DNA from: Pseudonocardia alni
Lineage (GTDB): Bacteria > Actinomycetota > Actinomycetes > Mycobacteriales > Pseudonocardiaceae
Direction of reading: 5' to 3'
Assembly (NCBI RefSeq): GCF_002813375.1
Contig: NZ_PHUJ01000003.1
Coordinates: 1,550,001-1,614,000 of the forward strand
Length of the DNA stretch: 64,000 bases
Position numbers and translations under genes: made by a program. Below are positions 57,021 through 64,000 of this stretch, piece by piece. Numbering within the stretch: position 1 is the first letter of the stretch; every line of letters starts with the position of its first letter. The notes under the pieces were generated by a model, which was not told the origin of the DNA, did not search any database, and saw only the letters and a program-made list of their open reading frames with translations.

Positions 57021-58421
57021 ATGACCGTCGACCCACCCGGTGACCGGCAGGCGGCCGATGTGCCGCCCGCTCCGGCCCCCGTCACGGACCTGGCCGCCCG
57101 GCTCGACCGCATCCCGGTCGCCACCCCGACGCACCGCCGCTGGGTGGGGGTGCTCGGTGCGCTGTTCGTCTTCGACCTGGTGGACCTCAACTCCTTCGCC
57201 TACGCCGCCCCCGCGCTGCGGGCCGAGTGGGGGCTGTCCATCGGGGAGGTCGGCGCGGTCACCTCGGCCGCGTTCGTCGGGATGTTCGCCGGGGCGATCG
57301 TCGGCGGCCGCCTCTCCGACCGCTACGGCCGCCGGCCCGTCCTGCTCGGGGCGGTCCTGTTCTTCTCCGTCTGCTCGCTGCTGAGCGCGCTGAGCTGGGA
57401 CGCCTGGTCGCTGGGCGTGCTGCGGGTGCTGACCGGGTTCGGGCTGCAGGCCACGACCGGGGTCCTGCTGGTCTGGGTGAGCGAGATGTTCCCGCGCTCG
57501 CTGCGAGGCCGGTACCAGGCGCTGCTGCTCGCCGTCGGCCTCGCCGGCATCCCGATCGCCGCGTGGCTGGCGCGGATCGTCGTCCCGCTCGGACCGGGCT
57601 CCTGGCGCTGGATCTTCGTCGTGGGTGCGCTCGGCGCGGTCGTCGCCCTCGTCGCCTGGCGGACGGTCCCCGAGTCGGTCCGCTGGCGCTCGGCACAGGG
57701 CCGGTCCCCCGACCCCCGCGACGAACGGCTCGTGGCCCGGATGGAGCACGAGGCCCGCGCGCAGCTCGGCACCGACCTGCCCGAACCGGTCCCCGACCCC
57801 CCGAAGCCCGAGGGACGGCTGTCGGACCTGCTGCGCGGCGCGACGCTGCGCCGGACCGTGGTCGCCTCGACGGCCTGCGTGTTCCTGATCCTGTCGTTCT
57901 ACGGTTTCAGCTCCTGGGTGCCGACGCTGCTCGTGGAGCGCGGGTACACCACGGCCGAGAGCCTGACCTTCGCCTCGGTCCTCGCGATCGCCGCCGTGCC
58001 AGGAGCGCTGCTCGTGGCGCCGGTGGTGGACCGCTTCGACCGGCGCGCGGTCGTCCTGGTGCTGCAGACCCTCTCCGCGGGCCTGGTGCTCGCGTTCGGC
58101 CTGGTCACGCACCCGGTCGCGATCGCGGTGACCGGATTCCTCGCCGCGATGTTCATGCAGGCGACGGTGCCGGTCCTCTACACCTACATCGCCGAGGTCT
58201 TCCCGCTGCACCTGCGCGGTCTGGGCTCCGGCATCGCGAACGGCTCCGGCCGGCTCGCCGGGGTCGCCGGCGGCCTCCTCGTCGCCGCGACCTTCGCCGG
58301 CCTCGGCCTCACCGCCGTCTACGTCTACCTCGCCGCGGCGGCACTGCTGCTCGGCCTGGTCATGGCCCTGTTCGGCGAACGCACCACGAACCGCCGCCTC
58401 GAGGACATCGAGCGCGGATGA
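57021..58421 (+). CDS. MFS transporter, aromatic/organic acid:H+ symporter type
   Basis: 466 aa, twelve predicted TM helices. MFS signature GRLSDRYGRRPVLLG between TM2 and TM3, with DLNSF/Asp in TM1 as in AAHS/sugar-porter-like acid symporters, and a central cytoplasmic loop (about 215-265). First gene of a six-gene catabolic operon, so it probably imports the substrate (an acid or amide). Ends with ATGA overlap at an in-frame alternative start of the next gene. Confidence 0.9.
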   Translation: MTVDPPGDRQAADVPPAPAPVTDLAARLDRIPVATPTHRRWVGVLGALFVFDLVDLNSFAYAAPALRAEWGLSIGEVGAVTSAAFVGMFAGAIVGGRLSDRYGRRPVLLGAVLFFSVCSLLSALSWDAWSLGVLRVLTGFGLQATTGVLLVWVSEMFPRSLRGRYQALLLAVGLAGIPIAAWLARIVVPLGPGSWRWIFVVGALGAVVALVAWRTVPESVRWRSAQGRSPDPRDERLVARMEHEARAQLGTDLPEPVPDPPKPEGRLSDLLRGATLRRTVVASTACVFLILSFYGFSSWVPTLLVERGYTTAESLTFASVLAIAAVPGALLVAPVVDRFDRRAVVLVLQTLSAGLVLAFGLVTHPVAIAVTGFLAAMFMQATVPVLYTYIAEVFPLHLRGLGSGIANGSGRLAGVAGGLLVAATFAGLGLTAVYVYLAAAALLLGLVMALFGERTTNRRLEDIERG

Positions 58422-58450
58422 CCACCCCCCACCGGAAGGACGACACGCAC

Positions 58451-58975
58451 GTGACGATCAAGCAGGGCTGGCAGGGACGCTTCTACGAGGACTTCGAGAC
58501 CGGCGACGTCTACCAGCACCCGCTGGGCCGGACGATCACCGAGACCGACAACACCTGGTTCACGTTGCTGACCATGAACACCAACCAGGCGCACTTCAAC
58601 CGCCAGGTCGGCGAGTCCTCGGAGTTCGGCCGGATGCTCGTCGTCTCCCCGCTGACGATCTCCATCGCGATGGGCCAGTCGGTCACCGACACCACCCAGA
58701 ACGCGTTCGCCAACCTGGGGCTCGACGACCTGAAGCTCACCGCGCCGGTGTTCGCCGGGGACACCATCTGGTCGGAGTCGATCGTGCTGGACAAGCGCGA
58801 GTCCTCGTCCCGCCCGACCGCCGGGATCGTCACCGTGCGGACCCGCACCCTGAACCAGGACGCGGTCGAGGTGCTGAGCTTCCGGCGGACCTTCTACGTG
58901 CACAAGCGGGAGGTGGGCGGGGCGTCGTCGCTGTTCCCGCAGGCCGCGGAGCCGCTGACGGTGGAGGGCGCGTGA
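58451..58975 (+). CDS. MaoC-like hotdog dehydratase
   Basis: 174 aa from GTG 58451 (SD GGAAGGA); an ATG at 58418 overlapping the MFS stop is the alternative. MaoC/hydratase-2-like hotdog fold: GRTITETDNTWFTLLTMNTNQAHFN, where Asp/His-type residues of the hydratase-2 motif lie, then GDTIWSESIVLDKRESSSRP. Homologs include mesaconyl-CoA/beta-methylmalyl-CoA hydratases. It likely hydrates an enoyl-CoA made by the neighbouring acyl-CoA dehydrogenase. Confidence 0.88.
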   Translation: MTIKQGWQGRFYEDFETGDVYQHPLGRTITETDNTWFTLLTMNTNQAHFNRQVGESSEFGRMLVVSPLTISIAMGQSVTDTTQNAFANLGLDDLKLTAPVFAGDTIWSESIVLDKRESSSRPTAGIVTVRTRTLNQDAVEVLSFRRTFYVHKREVGGASSLFPQAAEPLTVEGA

Positions 58976-60183
58976 CCCGGCGGCCGCTGGAGGACATCCG
59001 GATCGTCTCGCTGGAGCAGTACGGCGCCGGCCCGTTCGGGTCGATGCACCTCGCCGAACTGGGCGCGGAGATCATCAAGATCGAGGACCCGTCGGTCGGC
59101 GGTGACGTCGGCCGCGCGATCCCGCCCTACACCGCGCCGGGCGACTCGCTGTTCTTCCAGTCCTTCAACCGGGACAAGTCCTCGGTCACCCTCGACGTGC
59201 GCACCCCCGAGGGCCGCGAGGTGTTCCACGACCTGGTCCGCACCGCCGACGCCGTGTTCTCCAACCTGCGCGCCGACGTCCCGGCGACGCTGGGGATCCG
59301 CTACGACGACCTCAAGGAGGTCAACCCGCAGATCGTCTGCTGCTCGCTGACCGGGTTCGGGATGACCGGCCCGCGCTCGGCGGAGCCGGGCTACGACTAC
59401 GTCCTGCAGGCGCTGGCGGGCTGGATGTCGCTGACCGGTGAGCCCGGCGGCGCCCCGCAGAAGACCGGGCCGAGCCTGGTCGACTACTGCGGCGGCTACG
59501 TCGCCGCGATCTCGCTGCTGGGCGCGATCCACGGGGCGCGGCGCGACGGCGTCGGCACCGACTGCGACGTCTCGCTCTACGACACCGCGGTGAGCCTGCT
59601 CGCCTACCCCGGGACCTGGCACCTGACCGCGGGCTTCGAACCGGTGCGCACCCGGCAGTCGGCCCACCCCTCGCTGGTGCCCTTCCAGGCCTTCGAGGCC
59701 TCCGACGGCTGGCTGGTCGTCGGGTGTGCGAAGGAGAAGTTCTGGCAGCGGCTCACCGTCGTGCTGGGCCGCCCGGACCTGGCCGAGGACCCCCGCTTCG
59801 CGACCTTCGCCGACCGCAACCTGCACCGCGACGCGCTGCTGCCCGAGCTGGAGGCGCTGTTCCGGACCCGCACGGTCGCGGAGTGGCTCGCCCCGCTCTA
59901 CGCGGCCTCGGTCCCGTGCGCCCCGGTCCGCGACGTCGCGGGCGCGCTGACCGACCCGCACACCGTCGAGCGCGACCTCGTCGCCGAGACCCCGCACCCC
60001 GACTTCGGCCCGGTCCGCACCCTGCGCAGCGCGGTCCGGGTGGGCCCGCCCGGCGCCGACCGGGCCCCGACCCGCGCCGCACCCGTGATGGGTGCCGACA
60101 CCGACCGCGTCCTGCGCGAGCTGGGCTACGACGACACCAGGATCACCGCGCTCCGGAGCTCCGGCGCGCTGGGGAAGGACTGA
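58972..60183 (+). CDS. Family III CoA-transferase (CaiB/BaiF)
   Basis: 403 aa from GTG overlapping the MaoC stop (GTGA). Family III features: LEQYGAGPFGSMHLAELGAEIIKIEDP, FNRDKSSVTLDVRTPEGR, and the catalytic Asp in PGYDYVLQALAG. It activates a carboxylic acid by CoA transfer (donor perhaps succinyl-CoA), the entry step of the operon's pathway. Confidence 0.93.
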   Translation: MTRRPLEDIRIVSLEQYGAGPFGSMHLAELGAEIIKIEDPSVGGDVGRAIPPYTAPGDSLFFQSFNRDKSSVTLDVRTPEGREVFHDLVRTADAVFSNLRADVPATLGIRYDDLKEVNPQIVCCSLTGFGMTGPRSAEPGYDYVLQALAGWMSLTGEPGGAPQKTGPSLVDYCGGYVAAISLLGAIHGARRDGVGTDCDVSLYDTAVSLLAYPGTWHLTAGFEPVRTRQSAHPSLVPFQAFEASDGWLVVGCAKEKFWQRLTVVLGRPDLAEDPRFATFADRNLHRDALLPELEALFRTRTVAEWLAPLYAASVPCAPVRDVAGALTDPHTVERDLVAETPHPDFGPVRTLRSAVRVGPPGADRAPTRAAPVMGADTDRVLRELGYDDTRITALRSSGALGKD

Positions 60184-60184
60184 C

Positions 60185-61348
60185 ATGGACTTCCGGTTCA
60201 CCGACGAGCAGCGCCTCTACCGGGACACGTTGCGCGCCTTCGTCGACAAGGAGATCGTCCCCGTCGCGCGGGAGTGGGAGCAGTCGGGCCGCTACCCCAC
60301 CGAGATCGTCGAGGGGATGAAGAAGCTCGGACTCTTCGGCCTGGCCGTCCCCGAGTCCTACGGCGGCCTGGCCGCCGACACCGTCTCGTTCGCGCTGACC
60401 TTCGAGGAGATCTCGCGGGGCTGGATGGGCATCGCCGGCATCCTCGGCAGCCACTCGGTGTCCTGCTTCCTGCTCGCGAACCACGGTACCGAGGAGCAGA
60501 AGCAACGCTACCTCCCGGAGCTCGCGACGGGCGCGCGGCGCACCGGGATCGCGCTGACCGAGCCCGGCGCCGGCACCGACCTGCAGGGCATCCGCACCAC
60601 CGCCCGCCGCGACGGCGACGACTACGTCATCGACGGCACCAAGATGTGGATCACCAACGCCCGGCACGCCGACCCGCTCCCGGTGCTGGTCAAGACCGAC
60701 CCGTCGGCCTCGCCCGCGCACACGGGCATGAGCATCCTGCTCGTCGAGGCGGGCACCCCCGGCTTCGAGGTCACCGCCGACATCGGCAAGCTCGGCTACA
60801 AGGGCACCGAGTCCTGCGAGGTCGTGCTCGACGGCGTGCGCGTCCCGTCGTCGCAGCTGCTCGGCGGGGTCGAGGGACGGGGCCTGCAGCAGGCGCTGTC
60901 CTCGCTGGAGACCGGGCGGATCAACATCGCCGCCCGCAGCGTCGGGATCGCCCAGCGCGCCTACGACGAGGCCCTGTCCTACGCCCGCGAGCGCGAGGCC
61001 TTCGGCAGGCCGATCGGCGACTTCCAGGCCGTCCAGCAGCGGCTCGCCCAGACCGCGGTGCGGCTGCAGGCGGCCCGGCTGATGACCTACTGGGCGGCGT
61101 CGCGGATGGACGACGGCGTGCGGATGGACACCGAGTCCGGGATGGCGAAGATCTTCGCGTCCGAGCAGGCCCTGGAGTGCGCACTCGACGCGATGCGCAT
61201 CCACGGCGGCTACGGCTACTCCACCGAGTTCGAGGTGGAGCGGCTCTACCGCGACGCCCCGCTCATGTCGATCGGCGAGGGCACCAACGACGTGCTGCGC
61301 GGCGTGGTGGCGAAGGCGCTGCTCAGCGGCAAGGCCACCGTCCGGTGA
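60185..61348 (+). CDS. Acyl-CoA dehydrogenase
   Basis: 387 aa FAD enzyme. GIALTEPGAGTDLQGIRTTA and MWITNARHAD in the flavin-binding beta domain, and catalytic Glu in the C-terminal YRDAPLMSIGEGTNDVLR. It most resembles short/branched-chain or glutaryl-type dehydrogenases. It would oxidise the CoA ester to the enoyl-CoA used by the MaoC protein. Confidence 0.93.
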   Translation: MDFRFTDEQRLYRDTLRAFVDKEIVPVAREWEQSGRYPTEIVEGMKKLGLFGLAVPESYGGLAADTVSFALTFEEISRGWMGIAGILGSHSVSCFLLANHGTEEQKQRYLPELATGARRTGIALTEPGAGTDLQGIRTTARRDGDDYVIDGTKMWITNARHADPLPVLVKTDPSASPAHTGMSILLVEAGTPGFEVTADIGKLGYKGTESCEVVLDGVRVPSSQLLGGVEGRGLQQALSSLETGRINIAARSVGIAQRAYDEALSYAREREAFGRPIGDFQAVQQRLAQTAVRLQAARLMTYWAASRMDDGVRMDTESGMAKIFASEQALECALDAMRIHGGYGYSTEFEVERLYRDAPLMSIGEGTNDVLRGVVAKALLSGKATVR

Positions 61349-62919
61349 GCACGGCCGACGAGCTGGGCGCCCTCGCCGCGCGGCTCGGGTACACCCTCGA
61401 CCCCGGCCAGGTGACGGCGATGCACGACGCGGTCGCGGGCGCCGAGCCCGCGGTGGCGGCGCTGCGGGCGGCCCCCGTCCCGGCGGCGGCCGCCGACCCG
61501 GCGCGGGGCGAGGCGTGGCTCGCCCCGCCCGCCGTCGCCGGGAGCGCCCCCACCGGGCCGGACCCCCGCGCCGCGGAGCTGCGTGCGGAGTGGTCCGGGC
61601 GCGCGGCCGGGGCCGCGCAGCGGCTGGAGCGCCTGCACGCCGAGCTGAACTGCACGATCCGGGTGCTGCACGCGCGGGCCCGTGACCACCGCGCGCCCGA
61701 GGGGCCGCCCCGGCCGCTGGAGGGCGTGCCGTTCGCGGTCAAGGACGTCATCGACGTCGCCGGGGTGCCGACGACCGGGGCCTCGCGCACCCGCGCGGAC
61801 GCCGCCCCGGCGGCGGCCTCGGCGACGGTCGTCGCCCGGCTGGAGGCGGTGGGCGCGGTACCGGTGTCCAAGGACGCGACGACCGAGTTCGCCGTCGGCG
61901 GGCCGCACCCGCCGCTGACCGGGCCGTGCCGCAACCCGTGGGACCCCGGCCGGTGGGCGGGCGGCTCCTCGACCGGGACCGCGGCCGCGGTCGCGGCCGG
62001 CGTCGTCCCGTTCGGGCTCGGGACCGACGTCGGCGGCTCGGTCCGGCTGCCCGCGGCCTGGTGCGGCCTGACCGGGCTGAAGCCCACGGCCGGGGCGGTG
62101 CCGCGCACCGGGGTGATGCCGCTGTCCTGGACCACCGAGACGGTCGGCCCGCTGGCCCGCGACGCCCGCACCGTCGGTCTGCTGTTCGGCCTGCTCCGCG
62201 GCCCGGACGGCGTCGACCCCCGGGTGCCGCAGCTGCCGCCGCTGCCACCGACGACGGTGCCGGCCGACCTGCGCGGCCTGCGGGTCGCCCGTCCCGGCGG
62301 CTACCTCACCGCGCTGTGCGACGCGGCCGTCCGGGCGGGCGTGGACCACCTCGTCGACGTCCTCACCGACGCCGGGGCCACCGTCGTGCCGGGCGAGATC
62401 CCGTCGGCCGAGCAGGCGCTGCCCATCGGGTACCAGCTCGTGTTCACCGAGGCCGCCGCGGTGCACCGGGTCGACGCCGACCGCTGGGGCGACTACGACC
62501 CGGTGACGGTGCGCCGGATCAGCCAGGGCATCACCACACCGGCCGCCGACCTCCTGCGGGCCCTGCAGTTCCGGGTGCAGCTGCAGGCCGAGCTGGACGC
62601 CGTGTTCGCCGGGGCCGACCTGGTCGTCGTCCCCACCACGCCCGCGACCGCGCCGCGGCTGCCGGACTGCACGGTCGTCGTCGACGGGGAGCGGTACCCG
62701 CTCTACGCGGCGCAGTCGCGCGCCACGATGCTCGGCAACCTCACCGGGGCGCCCGGGCTGGCCCTGCCGACCGGCCTCGCCCCCGACGGCTGCCCGGTCT
62801 CGGCGCTGCTCATCGCCCGTCCGCACGACGAGATCACCGCGCTGCGGGTCGCCGCCCTGTTCCAGGAGCGCACCGACCACCACCGGCGCACCCCACCGGT
62901 CGCCGACCGGATCACCTGA
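61345..62919 (+). CDS. Amidase-signature family hydrolase
   Basis: 524 aa from GTG (GTGA overlap). An N-terminal ~80-residue extension, then the amidase-signature domain with the Ser-cisSer-Lys triad: Lys in VKDVIDVAG, and the two serines in GGSSTGTAAAVAAG and GTDVGGSVRLPA. It would release a carboxylic acid from an amide or related compound, feeding the CoA-transferase. Specificity unknown. Confidence 0.93.
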   Translation: MSTADELGALAARLGYTLDPGQVTAMHDAVAGAEPAVAALRAAPVPAAAADPARGEAWLAPPAVAGSAPTGPDPRAAELRAEWSGRAAGAAQRLERLHAELNCTIRVLHARARDHRAPEGPPRPLEGVPFAVKDVIDVAGVPTTGASRTRADAAPAAASATVVARLEAVGAVPVSKDATTEFAVGGPHPPLTGPCRNPWDPGRWAGGSSTGTAAAVAAGVVPFGLGTDVGGSVRLPAAWCGLTGLKPTAGAVPRTGVMPLSWTTETVGPLARDARTVGLLFGLLRGPDGVDPRVPQLPPLPPTTVPADLRGLRVARPGGYLTALCDAAVRAGVDHLVDVLTDAGATVVPGEIPSAEQALPIGYQLVFTEAAAVHRVDADRWGDYDPVTVRRISQGITTPAADLLRALQFRVQLQAELDAVFAGADLVVVPTTPATAPRLPDCTVVVDGERYPLYAAQSRATMLGNLTGAPGLALPTGLAPDGCPVSALLIARPHDEITALRVAALFQERTDHHRRTPPVADRIT

Positions 62920-62947
62920 CCGTCCCACTCCGACCCGGAGGTCACCG

Positions 62948-64000
62948 ATGACCACCATCCCGGCCCCGTCCACGACCACCTCGCTGTCCGCCACCGTCGG
63001 CGCGTTCGCGGCCCGCGCGACCCTCGACGACGTCCCCGCCGAGGTGCAGGAGCGGGCCCGCCACCTGATCCTCGACGCCGTCGGGCTGGCGTTCGCCTCG
63101 ACCGCGTACGGCTTCCCGGGGGTCGCCGTGGCGGCCCTGGCGTCCTTCGGGGGCGCGGGCGACCAGCCCGTGCTCGGCCTGCCCGACCGGCTCCCGGCCC
63201 GTGACGCCGCGATGCTCAACGGCGTGCTGATCCACGGCATGGACTTCGACGACACCCACATCCCGGCCGTCACCCACGTCTCCGCCGCGGCGCTGCCCGC
63301 TGCGCTCGCCGCGGCCGTCGCCCGCGGGGCGGACACCCGGACGCTGCTCCTGGCCTACGTGCTCGGTGTCGAGGTCTCGGCCCGGGTCGGTATCGGCGGC
63401 GCGGGCGGGTTCCACGACGTCGGGTTCCACCCCACCGCGGTGGCCGGGGCGTTCGGGTCCGCCGTCGCCGCCGGGAAGGTGGCGGGCCTGGACGCCGACG
63501 GTCTCGCGACGGCGCAGGGCGTCGTCGGCTCGATGAGCTCCGGGCTGCTGGAGTTCCTGGCCGACGGGGCCTGGACCAAGCGGCTGCACCCGGGCTGGGC
63601 CGCGATGTCCGGGCTCACCGCGGCCGGGTTCGCCGAGGCGGGCTGGAGCGGGCCGGGCGCGGTCTACGAGGGCCGGTTCGGCCTCTACAACTCCCACCTG
63701 GCCGGGCGCGAGACCCGGCCCGGCGCGGTCGGCGAGGGTCTGGGCGGAACCTGGGAGCTGATGCGGACCGCGGTCAAGCCGTACCCGATCTGCCACTTCA
63801 TCCACGCCTTCGCCGACGCCGCGCTGCTGCTGCGCCCCGAGATCGGCGACACCGCGATCACCGGGATCCGCTGCGCGATCCACCCGGTGCCCGGCAAGGT
63901 CGTGTGCGAGCCGGCGGAGGCCAAGTGGACCCCGCGCGACGAGTACGACGCCAAGTTCAGCCTCCCCTTCGTCGTCGCGACCACGCTGCTGCGCGGCCGC
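62948..64000 (+). CDS. MmgE/PrpD-family protein, 3' end outside window
   Basis: 351 codons are visible and the frame is open at the window edge (full family length about 440-460). N-terminal helical domain with the family motif LILDAVGLAFAS and MDFDDTH (catalytic Asp/His region), then FHPTAVAGAFGSAVAAG and KPYPICHFIH. Family members include 2-methylcitrate dehydratase, cis-aconitate decarboxylase and iminodisuccinate epimerase. Together with MaoC, CoA-transferase and acyl-CoA dehydrogenase it suggests catabolism of a di/tricarboxylic-type acid. Confidence 0.92.
   Translation, partial: MTTIPAPSTTTSLSATVGAFAARATLDDVPAEVQERARHLILDAVGLAFASTAYGFPGVAVAALASFGGAGDQPVLGLPDRLPARDAAMLNGVLIHGMDFDDTHIPAVTHVSAAALPAALAAAVARGADTRTLLLAYVLGVEVSARVGIGGAGGFHDVGFHPTAVAGAFGSAVAAGKVAGLDADGLATAQGVVGSMSSGLLEFLADGAWTKRLHPGWAAMSGLTAAGFAEAGWSGPGAVYEGRFGLYNSHLAGRETRPGAVGEGLGGTWELMRTAVKPYPICHFIHAFADAALLLRPEIGDTAITGIRCAIHPVPGKVVCEPAEAKWTPRDEYDAKFSLPFVVATTLLRGR

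Overview
The window is very GC-rich, with G/C-biased third codon positions, many GTG starts, 4-base ATGA/GTGA gene overlaps and several leaderless-type promoters (TANNNT 6-7 bases before the start codon). This is typical of an actinomycete. An Emb-type arabinosyltransferase implies an arabinan-containing, mycolata-like envelope. The emb gene, a cobalt-type nitrile hydratase and an AlkB-rubredoxin fusion together suggest Pseudonocardiaceae (Pseudonocardia or a close relative). That placement is an inference from gene content. No rRNA, tRNA, CRISPR, transposase or phage gene was seen.

Layout. (1) 0-10 kb: a Glu/Leu-type amino-acid dehydrogenase divergent from a LysR regulator; two paralogous membrane-anchored sulfite-oxidase-fold molybdoenzymes either side of a fasciclin lipoprotein; an emb arabinosyltransferase; a VOC protein. 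(2) 10.3-26.2 kb: a sulfur-acquisition region. It holds an Rv1284-like beta-carbonic anhydrase, a peptide-type ABC importer with two LLM flavin monooxygenases on the minus strand, and an SsuABC-like importer, an SfnB/DszC-like flavoenzyme and a third LLM monooxygenase on the plus strand. Five tiny ORFs that each end in or carry Cys-Arg, always with the Cys codon TGT, sit before or among these units and look like cysteine-responsive attenuation leaders. (3) 26-37 kb: housekeeping and stress genes: MgtE, TerC with a yybP-ykoY (Mn) riboswitch, two SDRs, MerR and HxlR regulators, a SigB/SigF-type sigma factor, a TraR/DksA-type zinc finger protein, a PfpI-type protein and a PaaI thioesterase.

(4) 37.4-46.9 kb: a nitrile/cyanide nitrogen-scavenging island. 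A minus-strand operon (flavoprotein, nitrile hydratase beta, alpha, His-tailed activator) is divergent from a plus-strand Nit1C-type operon: Sll0783-like protein, radical SAM protein, GNAT-AIR-synthase fusion, an active-type nitrilase, a second nitrilase that has lost its catalytic Cys, and a glycosyltransferase. (5) 46.9-48.6 kb: a repeat-rich stretch with 19-bp tandem repeats and one AbiEi/DUF559-like gene bracketed by 72-bp direct repeats that fold as hairpins. (6) 48.6-51.7 kb: an alkane hydroxylase locus (PucR, 3Fe-4S ferredoxin, AlkB-rubredoxin) with two identically built palindromic operators upstream of alkB. (7) 52-64 kb: small acidic/helical proteins, kynureninase overlapped by a GAF-PucR regulator, then a FadR-type regulator divergent from a CoA-dependent catabolic operon (MFS, MaoC, CoA-transferase, acyl-CoA dehydrogenase, amidase, MmgE/PrpD) that runs off the end.

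The most novel-looking signals are the paralogous short leader ORFs sharing LEPFWPxRRxxAxxELCR in front of the carbonic anhydrase and the SsuA-like gene, the paired nitrilase and pseudo-nitrilase, a 63-bp palindromic repeat present in two copies 30 kb apart, and the duplicated TCGGTC-N5-GACCGA operators of alkB.
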